64,000 nucleotides of DNA from Clostridium sp. LS (GTDB taxonomy: Bacteria; Bacillota; Clostridia; Clostridiales; Clostridiaceae). The notes under the pieces are model-generated. The model made no database searches and had not been told where the DNA came from. It was given only the letters and a program-made list of their open reading frames with translations. A program made the position numbers and the translations under genes. Where the stretch lies: positions 81,506-145,505 of the forward strand of contig NZ_AUUU01000013.1 of the NCBI RefSeq assembly GCF_002760435.1. Reading direction: 5' to 3'. Positions 47,542 through 57,596 of the stretch are shown piece after piece (position 1 is the first letter of the stretch; each line of letters begins with the position of its first letter).

Positions 47542-48795
47542 ATGAATGCAAAAAGAAAAACATGGATAGCAAATTTATTAATATTTTTAAGTGTTTTAGG
47601 CCCAGGAATTATAACAGGTAGTGTAGATAATGATGCAGGTGGTATTACAACATATTCTGTAGCTGGTGCGACTTATGGTTATAACTTGCTTTGGTCTCTA
47701 ATACCATGCTTCGTTGTACTTCTTGTAGTACAAGAAATGAATGCTAGGATGGGGATTGTAACAGGTAAAGGACTAGCAGACTTAATTAGAGAAAATTTTG
47801 GGGTTAGGATAACTTTCTTTATATTTGTTGGATTAATTATTGCAGATATAGGAAATACAGCTACTGAATTTGCAGGGGTTGCAGGAAGTATGCAGGTATT
47901 CGGTGTAAGTAAATATATATCTGTACCTCTAGCAGCTGTAGCAGTATGGATTTTGGTTGTAAAGGGGACTTATAAAACTACTGAAAAGTTGTTTTTGGTT
48001 TTTAGCTTATTTTTATTATCCTACATTGCTTCCGCATTTCTTGCTAAGCCAGACTGGAGTGAAATAGGGAGTGCTATAATACATCCAACCATCGAGACAA
48101 ATTTTGAATATATAGGTACAGTTATTGGTATTGTAGGAACCACTATTGCTCCGTGGATGCAGTTTTATATGCAATCAGCAGTTATAGAAAAAGGTCTTAA
48201 GGTAGAAGACTTTAAGTACGAAATTTGGGATGTAGTTGTTGGTAGTATTATAACAGTAGTTGTAGCTTTCTTTATAATTGTAGCCTGTGGAGCAACACTT
48301 AACAAAAATGGAATTAAAATAGAAGAGGCTAAAGATGCTGCATTAGCGCTTAAGCCACTTGCTGGAGCTTTCGCTTCTCAAATTTTTGCATTTGGACTTT
48401 TTATAGCGTCTATTTTTTCAGCAACAATATTACCTTTAGCTACAGCATTTTATATTTGCGAAGCTTTTGGTTTTGAAGCTGGAATAGATAAAAAGTTAAA
48501 AGAAGCACCTGAGTTTTTTACGTTATTCACTATAATTATAGTAGTTGGAATTGCTATTATTTTGATTCCTGGAGCACCTTTAATTGAGATAACATTGGGA
48601 TCACAAGTTATAAATGGTATATTATTACCGGTAGTCTTAATATGTATGATGCTTATGGTGAATAATAAGGAAATTATGGGTGAGTATGTAAATAATAAAA
48701 TTAAAAATGCAATTGGTTGGGGAACTATTATAGTTTTAATTGCACTAACAGCGATTTTAACTTTTGAACCTTTAATAACTATGCTTACATCATAA
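47542..48795 (+). CDS. Nramp-related magnesium transporter (NRMT type)
   Basis: 417 residues, about 11 membrane helices, clear Nramp fold. The metal-site motifs differ from true Nramp: TM1 has SVDNDAGG in place of DPGN, and TM6 has TIAPWMQF in place of MPH, so the metal-binding Met and His are absent. Such changes mark Nramp-related Mg2+ transporters; an M-box-controlled homologue from C. acetobutylicum has been shown to import Mg2+. Here too it is under an M-box. It is translated right after the MgtE-N/CBS gene (site GGAGGTG). Confidence 0.88.
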   Translation: MNAKRKTWIANLLIFLSVLGPGIITGSVDNDAGGITTYSVAGATYGYNLLWSLIPCFVVLLVVQEMNARMGIVTGKGLADLIRENFGVRITFFIFVGLIIADIGNTATEFAGVAGSMQVFGVSKYISVPLAAVAVWILVVKGTYKTTEKLFLVFSLFLLSYIASAFLAKPDWSEIGSAIIHPTIETNFEYIGTVIGIVGTTIAPWMQFYMQSAVIEKGLKVEDFKYEIWDVVVGSIITVVVAFFIIVACGATLNKNGIKIEEAKDAALALKPLAGAFASQIFAFGLFIASIFSATILPLATAFYICEAFGFEAGIDKKLKEAPEFFTLFTIIIVVGIAIILIPGAPLIEITLGSQVINGILLPVVLICMMLMVNNKEIMGEYVNNKIKNAIGWGTIIVLIALTAILTFEPLITMLTS

Positions 48796-48956
48796 CAACT
48801 GATAATATATAATTTATTAGGGGAGAAACTATAGATTATCTAATTTATAACCATAAACGTCAAATATTTTTTTGACAAAAAAATAATTACTTTTCAGTGT
48901 CTGATATGGATGATTTTCATCCACTGGTTTATAAGAAATAAAATGATTGCGGCAAT

Positions 48957-49007
48957 AAAAAATTAGACCATCTAATTTATAAAATTAAGATGGTCTAATT
49001 TTATTTT
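48957..49007. terminator. Bidirectional terminator between NRMT and CDF genes
   Basis: Stem AATTAGACCATCT / AGATGGTCTAATT with flanking A and T runs. Confidence 0.8.
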
Positions 49008-49015
49008 GAATATAA

Positions 49016-49918
49016 TTAGTTTAGTTGCAGTGATATTTTGCATTCATCACAAGTGCATATTTTCTCACAAGATTCTAAATGTATCATAATCTCAGAATAG
49101 TTTAAATCTTGCTTAATATCATGTTCAATTTTATTACATATATCATGTGCATCTTTAATTGATTTGTCTTCTGGAAAAACTAGATGTAATTCTGCGTATC
49201 TTATTCGCCCGGATTTCCTTGTTTTAAGTTTATGGTAATTACAAAATACAGAAGAATATTTATTAATATTATTTTTAATTATTTCAATTTCTTCGTCAGA
49301 TAATTTTATATCTAATAAAGGGTTAAAAGCAGATATTAATAATTCAAAAGCTTCTTTTAATATGAAGATAGCAACTAAAATTGCAACAATAGGATCTAAG
49401 TAATTTAAGTTAGTAACCCATATAAGAAATAATCCTAAACCTACACCTAATGACGTGTATACATCAGCTTTTAAATGCAGTGCATCAGCTTCTAATGCTA
49501 TAGAATCTTCTTGTTTAGCTACTTTATATAATTTTTTAGATACTATTAAGTTAACAGCTGAAGAGATAAACATTACGATAAAACCTAGCCCAACTGATTC
49601 GATCTCTCCAGGATTGAATATTTTTTTTATAGCTTCAACTATTATCCAAATAGAAGCGACTAGTATGAGAAGTGCCTCAATTACGCCAGAAATGTTTTCT
49701 ACTTTTCCATGCCCATAGGGATGGGCTTCATCCGCTGGCTTGTCTGATATTCTTACAGAAAAAAATGCTATTATTGCGGCTAACAAATCCATAGTTGAAT
49801 GTATAGCTTCGGATATTATACTTACTGAACCAGTAGCAAGACCAACAAATAATTTAAGAACAATTAAAGTACTATTTGATAGTAATGATAGCCTAGCAAC
49901 TTTAACTTTTGCATTCAT
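49016..49918 (-). CDS. CDF-family divalent cation exporter 1
   Basis: 300 residues, six membrane helices. Metal-site residues: HSTMD in TM2 (SEAIHSTMDLL) and HLKAD in TM5 (ALHLKADVYTS), an HD-HD set often linked with Zn2+. HPYGHGKVE is the conserved loop. The C-terminal ferredoxin-like cytosolic domain ends in CEKICTCDEC, an extra cysteine group that could bind metal. It expels cytoplasmic cations in exchange for protons. Its promoter is TTGACC-17-TATTAT (49998-50003 / 49975-49980), with palindrome copy 3 just upstream. Confidence 0.9.
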   Translation of the reverse strand: MNAKVKVARLSLLSNSTLIVLKLFVGLATGSVSIISEAIHSTMDLLAAIIAFFSVRISDKPADEAHPYGHGKVENISGVIEALLILVASIWIIVEAIKKIFNPGEIESVGLGFIVMFISSAVNLIVSKKLYKVAKQEDSIALEADALHLKADVYTSLGVGLGLFLIWVTNLNYLDPIVAILVAIFILKEAFELLISAFNPLLDIKLSDEEIEIIKNNINKYSSVFCNYHKLKTRKSGRIRYAELHLVFPEDKSIKDAHDICNKIEHDIKQDLNYSEIMIHLESCEKICTCDECKISLQLN

Positions 49919-49974
49919 ACAAAAACCTCCAAATTCTAAAAATCAGTTATCATCTGATAAAACAAATTAATACT

Positions 49975-50003
49975 ATAATATAACTAAATATCTTAAAGGT
50001 CAA
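49975..50003 (-). promoter_or_regulatory. Promoter of CDF exporter 1
   Basis: On the minus strand TTGACC (50003-49998), 17 bases, TATTAT (49980-49975). Confidence 0.6.
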
Positions 50004-50024
50004 GGGATAAAAAGGCTAGGACAT

Positions 50025-50040
50025 ATTATCAATTGATAAT
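50025..50040. promoter_or_regulatory. Metal-island palindrome, copy 3
   Basis: ATTATCAATTGATAAT, perfect; the symmetry extends to 50019-50047 with one mismatched pair. Its centre lies 29.5 bases upstream of the -35 of the CDF gene, an activator-like place. Confidence 0.6.
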
Positions 50041-50224
50041 ATGTTCCAACATATTTATATTTGTAACTGATAAGAATTGGCAATTTGAAATTTTAGCAGC
50101 ATTTAATTATTAAGTATATAAGTTAGTTAAAAAATAATAAAAAAATATTCAAAACTATACTATATAGATTTATTCTAAATTCAATGATAAAATATAATTT
50201 ATTTAATAATTTGGAGGGAAATAA

Positions 50225-50767
50225 ATGATTTTGTTTGGACATTTAGGATTGACAACTGAAGTAATAAAGTTGTATGAAGTGTTTTTACATAAAGATAAAA
50301 AGTTAAGTGATAAAGTTTTAGTTGATTACAGAGTTGTCTTGATTGGTTCGATACTACCTGATATTATAGATAAACCAATTGGTGCTGGTTTATTCAGAAA
50401 TACATTTCATAACAGTCGCATTTTTGGGCATACGTTAATATTCTCTCTTTTATTGATATTGATGGGTTCATATATGTTAAATAAACGTGGCAAGAACAGT
50501 ATCCTAATATTGGGGATTTGTAGTTCCATTCATTTAATATTAGATAGTATGTGGTTATATCCTGATATATTGTTTTGGCCATACTTTGGATGGAGGTTTC
50601 CTGAAAGACCTGAAGGGAATTGGGTAAGCAGTGATTTGGTGAGACTTATTACAGATCAAAGTTATTACTTGCCTGAATTAATAGGATTTATAATTATTGT
50701 GTTTTTTTTAATAAGGCTTTTAAGAAGCAAACAGATAAAGTATTTTATAAATCAAGGAAAATTATAG
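50225..50767 (+). CDS. Membrane-bound metal-dependent hydrolase-like protein (YdjM/PF04307 type)
   Basis: 180 residues, about four membrane helices with family motifs: FGHLGLT near the start, GSILPDIIDKPIG, HNSRIFGHTLIF, HLILDSMWLYPDILFWPYFGW. The His and Asp residues of the 'LexA-binding, inner membrane-associated putative hydrolase' family are kept. Activity is not established. Strong GGAGGG site. Divergent from CDF exporter 1 across palindrome copy 3. Confidence 0.75.
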   Translation: MILFGHLGLTTEVIKLYEVFLHKDKKLSDKVLVDYRVVLIGSILPDIIDKPIGAGLFRNTFHNSRIFGHTLIFSLLLILMGSYMLNKRGKNSILILGICSSIHLILDSMWLYPDILFWPYFGWRFPERPEGNWVSSDLVRLITDQSYYLPELIGFIIIVFFLIRLLRSKQIKYFINQGKL

Positions 50768-50790
50768 ATTTAATATAGATGTAGAGAATG

Positions 50791-50820
50791 GGGCAGTCAC
50801 AAATTGACAGCCCTTATTTG
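50791..50820. terminator. Weak hairpin between the hydrolase and mntH
   Basis: GGGCAGTCA / TGACAGCCC with one A-A mismatch and a 5-base loop; mixed T tail. Confidence 0.4.
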
Positions 50821-50833
50821 TTAATAGATATAT

Positions 50834-52132
50834 TTAAACATTGCCAGTAAATGTTAGATATAAGAGAATAGCATTTAATACTATTATTATAGTGGCTATG
50901 AGGGCACCAAAAAATCTTACAAGACTTTTATTAACTAAAATGCCCATTAAGTCTTTACGTTTAGCTATAATTAGCATTTGAATTATTGGGAATGGTAAAA
51001 TAAAGCTAAGTGCAACTTGGCTTAAAATAAGAGCATTCATTGGATTTATTCCAAGTGCAATTATAATTAGTGCTGGGGCCATAGTTATAATTCTTCTAAT
51101 ATTAATTGGTATGCTTAAATTAACAAATCCTTTCATAATAGTTTGACCTGCCATTGTTCCAACAGCAGAAGAAGACAAGCCTGACGCAAGAAGTGCTATT
51201 CCAAAAGCGCTACTCGATAAAGAACCTAATAATGGTTGCAATGAAGTATGTGCTTGTTCCATTGTATCAACTACTAATCCATTTCTGTTAAATACAGCAG
51301 CAGATACTACAACCATTGCAGCATTTATTATAAAAGCAATATTCATAGCAATTGTAACATCAATCTTTTCCATTTTTAAATGTTTCAATTTTCCTTCATT
51401 AGACAAATCAATACTTCTATGCTGAACTAATTGTGAGTGTAGATATATTACATGAGGCATAACTGTTGCTCCAAGCATTCCTACGGCAATTAACACTGCT
51501 TCACCATTAGGCAATGATGGAATTATTGTGTGTATACCCACCTGAAACCAATTTGGTTTAGCAAGAAAGAGTTCTAATGTATATGCAATACATATTATTG
51601 CTACTAGTACTGATATTATTAATTCAACAACCTTTTGACCGTATTTTTCCATATAACAAATTATATATGTTATGAGTCCCGTTATAAGTCCTGCATATAT
51701 CATTGGTATATGAAATAATAAATATAAGCCTATTGTCCCTCCGAGAAATTCTGCCAAATCAGTTGCCATAGCACCTATCTCTGCAATAATCCAAAATATC
51801 CAATTAGCACTCCTAGAAAATACCTTAGAGCACATTTCGGGAAGATTATGTTCTGTTGCTATTCCGAGTTTTGCAGACATTATTTGAAGGAATATAGCCA
51901 TTAAATTACTACATAAAATAACCCAGATTAGTGTATAACCAAACTTTGATCCACCACTAATATTAGTTGCAAAATTACCTGGATCTATATAAGCAACGCT
52001 TACAATAAAAGCAGGACCTAAAAATTTTAATAATTGTCTTGATTTTATTGAATTATAATTAATTTCTTTTTTAAAATTTAAAAGTTTAGATAAAGATACA
52101 CTAGTACTTTTATAATTTCTTTTGTTCTCCAA
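50834..52132 (-). CDS. mntH: Canonical Nramp manganese/iron importer MntH
   Basis: 432 residues, about 11 membrane helices. Both Nramp metal motifs are intact: AYIDPGNFATN in TM1 and TVMPHVIYLHS in TM6. It imports Mn2+ (and Fe2+) with protons. It contrasts with the NRMT gene 2 kb away, which has lost these residues. The upstream region has a DtxR/MntR-like box (52200-52213). Monocistronic. Confidence 0.93.
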   Translation of the reverse strand: MENKRNYKSTSVSLSKLLNFKKEINYNSIKSRQLLKFLGPAFIVSVAYIDPGNFATNISGGSKFGYTLIWVILCSNLMAIFLQIMSAKLGIATEHNLPEMCSKVFSRSANWIFWIIAEIGAMATDLAEFLGGTIGLYLLFHIPMIYAGLITGLITYIICYMEKYGQKVVELIISVLVAIICIAYTLELFLAKPNWFQVGIHTIIPSLPNGEAVLIAVGMLGATVMPHVIYLHSQLVQHRSIDLSNEGKLKHLKMEKIDVTIAMNIAFIINAAMVVVSAAVFNRNGLVVDTMEQAHTSLQPLLGSLSSSAFGIALLASGLSSSAVGTMAGQTIMKGFVNLSIPINIRRIITMAPALIIIALGINPMNALILSQVALSFILPFPIIQMLIIAKRKDLMGILVNKSLVRFFGALIATIIIVLNAILLYLTFTGNV

Positions 52133-52199
52133 TATAATACATCGCCTTTCCTAATTTTATTTTAACTACGATTAAAATAGTTAGTTTTATTTAATATTA

Positions 52200-52213
52200 T
52201 TAGCCTCAACTAA
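52200..52213. promoter_or_regulatory. Possible DtxR/MntR-family box before mntH
   Basis: TTAGCCTCAACTAA, an inverted repeat of TTAG around six bases, about 68 bases upstream of the mntH start and 150 bases before the divergent CDF gene. It resembles, but does not fully match, DtxR-family boxes. Confidence 0.3.
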
Positions 52214-52366
52214 ATCTTTTTGATACTTTAAACTATGAAGTAGTTGTATAAATGTTACATTAAAATCTTAGTTGCATTTTTTTATTAAGTACATAAGTTA
52301 TCTAATAAAGGAGTTATTTTACTATGTGGAAAGCGGTTGTATAATGTAATTTTGGGAGGTTAAAAA

Positions 52367-53343
52367 ATGGATAGAGAAACTTCTAGACAATCGGATAATG
52401 TATTCAAAAGAAGTGGAAAAAAATTGCTTTTACAATAATTGGCATAACAATAATCTTTGTGGGTAAATTTATTGGTGCATTTATATCTAAAAGCCTTGCT
52501 CTTTTTAGTGATAGTTGGCATTTATTAACTGATATAGCTTCATTAATATTAAGTTATTGGGGAGTAAAGGTTGCGCTAAAGTCTGCAAATCATAAATATA
52601 ATTTTGGTTATTATAGATTTAGCATATTCACAGCATTAATAAATAATCTTTCACTAATTCTTATTTCCGTATATATTTTTTATAAAGCAATATTAAGATA
52701 TTTTAATCCTGTAAATGTAGAGCCATCTGGAATGATTATTTTTTCTATTCTTGGTCTTACAGTAAATACCATAGTAGTATTAAATCTTAGAAATAATTCA
52801 AACAATATGAACGTGAAAAGTGTATTTTTACACTTCATGGTGGATGCATTATCAGATATAGGAGTACTAATAGGAGGTATAATTATTTATTTTACACATT
52901 TGCCTGGTGTTGATACACTTCTTAGTGCAATATTAGCATGCCTTATTTTAAGAAATGCATTTAAGATGACTATTGAATGTATTAAAATTCTTTTGGAAGC
53001 GGCACCAGAAGATATATCCATTGATGAATTAAAGGAGTCAATTAAGGATTTAGGAGGGATAATTGAAATAACTGATATTCATATTTGGAGCTTATCTAAA
53101 GAAATTTTATCAATGACAGCACATATTTCAATAAAAGAATGTAACATTGAAAATTGCGAATCAAGATTACATGAAATACAACATTTATTAAAAGATAAGT
53201 TTAATATAGACCATTCTACAATACAATTCGAAAAGTCAACATGTGGAAGCTGTTTTCATAGTAAGCCTGATCACAAGCATTGTTGCAATATGTGTATTGA
53301 TAAATGCGGAGATGAGAAACATCAAAAAATTATTAATATATAG
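52367..53343 (+). pseudogene. CDF-family cation exporter 2 (CzcD-like) with a poly-A frameshift
   Basis: ATG 52367 has a GGGAGG site and reads MDRETSRQSDNVFKRSGKK, then hits TAA. Shifting at the A7 run (52417-52423) gives KIAFTIIGITIIFVGKFIGAF and an uninterrupted CDF to 53343. One A is missing from an expected A8. The rest is intact: FSDSWHLLTDIA (TM2), FLHFMVDALSDIG (TM5), and a His/Cys-rich tail (CGSCFHSKPDHKHCCNMC). Intact length about 325. It may be a sequencing error, decay, or a slippage-corrected or phase-variable gene. Translation from GTG 52459 would remove TM1. Confidence 0.75.
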
Positions 53344-53404
53344 CGGTAGAATTGGATTAGTAAAGAAAATGGAACTTTAAATTAATTAAGAATTATGAAG
53401 TAAT

Positions 53405-53451
53405 ATAAAATAACTCTTGGCTAAACATCGTTAGCACAAGAGTTATTTTAT
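53405..53451. terminator. Bidirectional terminator between CDF 2 and ytaF
   Basis: A perfect 15-bp outer stem (ATAAAATAACTCTTG and its complement) with an inner GCTAA/TTAGC helix. Confidence 0.85.
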
Positions 53452-53469
53452 ATTATAAATTCAATAATA

Positions 53470-54084
53470 TTAATTAAATAATTCAATAATACCAAGTATT
53501 ATTAGCAATATGCCTGAAATTAATGGTGCATATTTTCCTAAAAAATTACCTAGTACATTATTTCCGATAGTTTCACCAAGTTTAAGTGTAACTATACTTA
53601 AGATGAATGTAAATATGACAGTAAATTGAATGTTAACTCCTGTTATACTTGCAGCGATTCCAGTACCTAAGTTGTTAAAGGTTAATGCAAATGCTACAAG
53701 GACAGCTTCTTTTATATTTATATCACCAGAGTTATCTAAATCCGATTTTTCTGCATACTCAAGCATATCACCAATGTTTTTCAAAGCAAGCTCTTTTGAA
53801 TTTTTATTGTTTAAAAGTTTTGTTTTGCTTTTGATTACAAAATATCCTCCCAAAATAATAATAACACCAGCGCCAAAGCTATTTGATATATAATCTGGTA
53901 AGAATTTTGATATATATATTCCAACTGACATTGCTAAAAGTGTACCTGTAGAGGTTATGAGTGCTATTATAAGATTTGGAAGTAGTCCAATTTTTATTTT
54001 CTTTAGGCCATAAGCGGTACCGACAACTACATTATCTAAATTGGAGGATAAGCTAAACAATAATGCAGATAAAAATAAAGTCAT
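53470..54084 (-). CDS. ytaF: YtaF-like sporulation membrane protein, MntP relative
   Basis: 204 residues, two repeats of three membrane helices. SSNLDNVVVGTAYGLKK and FALTFNNLGTGIAAS are the paired Asp/Asn-Gly motifs of the YtaF/MntP group. Related MntP proteins export manganese; YtaF itself is annotated as a sporulation membrane protein, and its substrate is not firmly known. The middle cytosolic loop (about 85-125) is acidic. Its place among metal transporters supports cation export. Confidence 0.8.
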   Translation of the reverse strand: MTLFLSALLFSLSSNLDNVVVGTAYGLKKIKIGLLPNLIIALITSTGTLLAMSVGIYISKFLPDYISNSFGAGVIIILGGYFVIKSKTKLLNNKNSKELALKNIGDMLEYAEKSDLDNSGDINIKEAVLVAFALTFNNLGTGIAASITGVNIQFTVIFTFILSIVTLKLGETIGNNVLGNFLGKYAPLISGILLIILGIIELFN

Positions 54085-54211
54085 ACATGTATTTTCCTTT
54101 TTAGTATTTTTATTTTAATATATGACTGTAAATTTATATAGTGAACAAGAGCTCGTAAGTTACTAGGTAATAAATTAAAAAATAGCGTGAAAATTAATAT
54201 AAATAAATTTG

Positions 54212-54240
54212 TTGACAAATTTCGCATAAGTGCATATACT
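54212..54240 (+). promoter_or_regulatory. Promoter of the M-box 2 / mgtA unit
   Basis: TTGACA (54212-54217), 17-base spacer, TATACT (54235-54240). Confidence 0.75.
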
Positions 54241-54277
54241 AATTTTGTACAAAGTAATCATAACAATTGAATAAGAA

Positions 54278-54510
54278 TCGGTAGGTGAGGTTACCATAGG
54301 GATACGGGTTGCTGCCGCGGAGTAGTGGAGACACTATGAGAAGGTTAGCAGAATACGTCGAGTTTAAGGCGTATTTTAACGCAATTTCATTGCCCTATGA
54401 AGCTAAAGCTTGAACGGAATAAATAATACATTATTATTTAATTAATAGCGTGCGTTTTTACGTCCTCGTTCGGTTTTAGCTGAGCGAGGATTTTTATTTT
54501 TATTGAAATA
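54278..54510 (+). ncRNA. M-box magnesium riboswitch 2 with terminator
   Basis: Conserved M-box blocks: GGTAGGTGAGGTTACCATAG, GCTGCCGC, GAGAAGGTTAGCAG, TTTAAGGC, and the closing GAAGCTAAAGCTTGAACGG. Compared with copy 1, the peripheral helix is enlarged (GTAGTGGAGACACTA). The platform is a CCTCG...CGAGG hairpin followed by T-rich sequence (about 54463-54503). By class knowledge it senses Mg2+ and shuts off the downstream ATPase gene when Mg2+ is high. Confidence 0.85.
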
Positions 54511-54537
54511 ATAAGAAGTAGAGGTAGGTGAAAATAA

Positions 54538-54681
54538 GTGGAATCTAGTAGTAGGTGCATTGGGATAGACGATGATTACCCCAAGCAGAAATATTTTTTT
54601 GACAATATAAATTATGTGAGAATCTTTAAGGATGCTAAAATATTAGCTAAGCATCTACAACTTGAAACTGCTTATTTTTAA
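54538..54681 (+). CDS. Small ORF after M-box 2
   Basis: 47 codons from GTG 54538 with a GAGGTAGGTG site. MESSSRCIGIDDDYPKQKYF, then a basic helical end (KDAKILAKHLQLETAYF). No membrane segment. No family recognised. The first part resembles the micro-ORF after M-box 1 (acidic start then Y-x-KQ). Confidence 0.4.
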   Translation: MESSSRCIGIDDDYPKQKYFFDNINYVRIFKDAKILAKHLQLETAYF

Positions 54682-54795
54682 TGTCAGAATAATATTTCTT
54701 ATGGGAGATAATTTTTAGTAGAGATTAAATTTTTACTTAAGTCTATTCCAATGTCGCATAAAAATTTTAATTTTAATTATGCAGGGGGAATAGAA

Positions 54796-57507
54796 ATGAA
54801 ATTTTTTGTAAACAAAGAGAAATTAAATAAAGCAGCTATAGAAAAAAATATTAACAGAGATAAAATATCTAATAAGTTACTTCAATTAGGATTATTAGAA
54901 AAAGATGATATGTTAAGAAAGCTTAATGCAACAGTTGAGGGACTTACAAATGAAGAAGCAGAAAAGCGATTAGAAGAACATGGGCATAACGAAATAAACC
55001 ATGCTAATAAAGAGACATTAGTTAAGAAATTAATTAGTGCATTTATAAACCCATTTTCTGTAGTGTTAATTTTACTTGCAACAGTATCTTTTATTACAGA
55101 TTATGTGATTGCTTCACCAGAAGATAGAAGTTTGAAGACAGTAATAATTATAGGAACAATGGTTACAATAAGCGGAAGTCTTCGTTTTATTCAAGAAGGC
55201 AGATCTAATAAGGCTGGAGAAAGATTAAAAGCTATGATTAAAACTACAGCCATGGTAGTGCGTAATGGAATAGCAAATGAGATTTCTATATCTGAACTTG
55301 TACCAGGAGATGTAGTTCATCTTGCAGCAGGAGATATGATTCCAGCAGATGTTAGGATAATTTTTGCGAAGGACTTATTCATTAGTCAGTCTTCAATGAC
55401 AGGAGAGTCTGAACCTGTTGAAAAACATGGGCAGTTACATCAAGCTACAAGGGATAAGAATTTATCAAGTCACTTAGAGTTAGAAAATTTAGCATATATG
55501 GGAACAAATGTTGTTAGTGGAACTGCAACAGCAATCGTTATTTCAACAGGAAATAACACATGCCTTGGGACTATGGCAGATTCAATTACAGAAAAAAGAG
55601 AATCTACAAGCTTTGATAAGGGTGTAAATTCAGTAAGTTGGGTATTAATTAGATTTATGGCATGTATGGTGCCAGTTGTATTTATAATTAATGGAATTAC
55701 AAAAGGTGATTGGCTTGAATCATTTTTATTCGCATTATCAGTGGCAGTTGGACTTACACCAGAAATGCTTCCAATGATTGTTACTACAAACCTTGCAAAA
55801 GGTGCAGTAATGATGTCAAAGCGCAAAACAATAGTAAAAAATTTGAATTCAATACAAAACTTTGGAGCTATGGATGTTTTGTGTACAGATAAAACTGGAA
55901 CTCTTACAGAAGATAAAATTATTTTAGAACGTCACCTTGATATTCATGGGAATGAAGATGTTAGAGTATTAAGACATGGTTATTTAAACAGCTATTTTCA
56001 AACAGGACTTAAAAATTTACTTGATATAGCAATACTTGAACATGGTGATGAAGAGGGTTTTGAAAATTTAAAAACAATGTACGAGAAGGTAGATGAAATT
56101 CCATTTGACTTTGCACGTCGTAGAATGTCAGTAGTGTTAGAAGATAAAAATGGAAAAACGCAGTTAATTACTAAAGGTGCAGTAGAAGAAATGTTATCTA
56201 TATGTACTTTTGCAGAATATAAGGGTAATGTCGTTGAACTCACAGGTGATGTAAAAGATGAAATTCTTGAAACTGTAGATGAACTTAATGCAAGCGGAAT
56301 GAGAGTTGTTGCAGTAGCTCAAAAAACTAATCCATCACCAGAAGGAGTATTTTCTATTAAAGATGAATCAGAGATGGTGCTAATGGGGTATATTGGTTTC
56401 TTAGATCCTCCAAAAGAATCATCAACTCAAGCAATAAAGGCTTTACATGAAAATGGTGTTGATGTTAAAGTTCTAACAGGGGATAATGAGAAAGTAACAA
56501 GATATGTTTGTAATAAGGTTGGTATTCCTACAGATAATATTCTTTTAGGCTCAGATATTGAGATGATGAGCGACTTACAGTTAAAAGAAGCCGTTGAGAA
56601 AATTAATATATTTGCTAAATTATCTCCACAACAAAAATCTCGAGTAGTGTCAATTTTGAGAGATAATGGACATGTAGTAGGATTTATGGGAGATGGAATT
56701 AATGATGCACCAGCAATGAGAAAAGCTGATGTTGGTATTTCTGTAGATACTGCTGTTGATATAGCAAAAGAATCAGCAGACATTATTCTTCTTGAAAAAG
56801 ATTTAATGGTGCTTGAAAGTGGTGTAATTGAAGGACGTAGAACTTTTGCCAATATTATTAAATATATTAAAATGACTGCAAGTTCTAATTTTGGGAATAT
56901 GTTTAGTGTATTAGTTGCATGTGCCTTTCTACCATTTTTACCAATGCTACCTGTTCAAATTCTAGTACTAAACCTTATTTATGATATTTCATGTATATCA
57001 ATTCCATGGGATAATGTAGATTCAGATTATCTTAAAAAACCACGTAAATGGAATGCTTCTTCAATTGGAAGTTTTATGAGATGGATAGGGCCAACAAGTT
57101 CAGTATTTGATATTACAACCTACATTCTTATGTTCTTTGTAATATGCCCAGCAGTTTGTGGGGGATCATATGGCACACCAGGTGTAGATAATGTATTATT
57201 TATGGCATTATTTAATGCAGGATGGTTTGTTGAATCATTATGGTCACAAACTCTTGTAATTCATATGATAAGAACACCTAAAATTCCATTTATTCAAAGC
57301 AGAGCATCTATGCCAATATTGACTCTTACAACTATTGCTATTATAGTAGGTACAATAATTCCTTATACTAACGTTGGTCAAATGCTTGGAATGTCACCTA
57401 TGCCAGCAGTATACTTCTTGTGGTTAATAGCTATGATATTTGCATATATGATTTTAGTAACAATATTAAAAAAATTATATATAAGAAGGTATGGTGAATT
57501 TTTATAA
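54796..57507 (+). CDS. mgtA: Magnesium-translocating P-type ATPase MgtA
   Basis: 903 residues from ATG 54796 behind AGGGGGA; an ATG at 54751 lacks a site. P3B-type ATPase with actuator TGES (SSMTGESEP), membrane motif [10 protein letters not shown] in TM4, phosphorylation site [14 protein letters not shown] nucleotide-site segment ([10 protein letters not shown]), and GDGINDAPA hinge. About ten membrane helices. It imports Mg2+ at the cost of ATP. The N-terminal extension of about 40 residues is Lys/Asn-rich. Controlled by M-box 2. Length normal for MgtA. Confidence 0.95.
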   Translation: MKFFVNKEKLNKAAIEKNINRDKISNKLLQLGLLEKDDMLRKLNATVEGLTNEEAEKRLEEHGHNEINHANKETLVKKLISAFINPFSVVLILLATVSFITDYVIASPEDRSLKTVIIIGTMVTISGSLRFIQEGRSNKAGERLKAMIKTTAMVVRNGIANEISISELVPGDVVHLAAGDMIPADVRIIFAKDLFISQSSMTGESEPVEKHGQLHQATRDKNLSSHLELENLAYMGTNVVSGTATAIVISTGNNTCLGTMADSITEKRESTSFDKGVNSVSWVLIRFMACMVPVVFIINGITKGDWLESFLFALSVAVGLTPEMLPMIVTTNLAKGAVMMSKRKTIVKNLNSIQNFGAMDVLCTDKTGTLTEDKIILERHLDIHGNEDVRVLRHGYLNSYFQTGLKNLLDIAILEHGDEEGFENLKTMYEKVDEIPFDFARRRMSVVLEDKNGKTQLITKGAVEEMLSICTFAEYKGNVVELTGDVKDEILETVDELNASGMRVVAVAQKTNPSPEGVFSIKDESEMVLMGYIGFLDPPKESSTQAIKALHENGVDVKVLTGDNEKVTRYVCNKVGIPTDNILLGSDIEMMSDLQLKEAVEKINIFAKLSPQQKSRVVSILRDNGHVVGFMGDGINDAPAMRKADVGISVDTAVDIAKESADIILLEKDLMVLESGVIEGRRTFANIIKYIKMTASSNFGNMFSVLVACAFLPFLPMLPVQILVLNLIYDISCISIPWDNVDSDYLKKPRKWNASSIGSFMRWIGPTSSVFDITTYILMFFVICPAVCGGSYGTPGVDNVLFMALFNAGWFVESLWSQTLVIHMIRTPKIPFIQSRASMPILTLTTIAIIVGTIIPYTNVGQMLGMSPMPAVYFLWLIAMIFAYMILVTILKKLYIRRYGEFL

Positions 57508-57555
57508 TATTTAATAATTATAAAAGTCAAAGATTTTGTTAAAATTCAGATTACT

Positions 57556-57596
57556 AAAAAGTCGCTAATTTAATATGCAAATTAACGACTTTTTTT
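57556..57596 (+). terminator. Terminator after mgtA
   Basis: AAAAAGTCG-TAATTT stem with its complement AAATTA-CGACTTTTT, then T residues. Confidence 0.8.
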
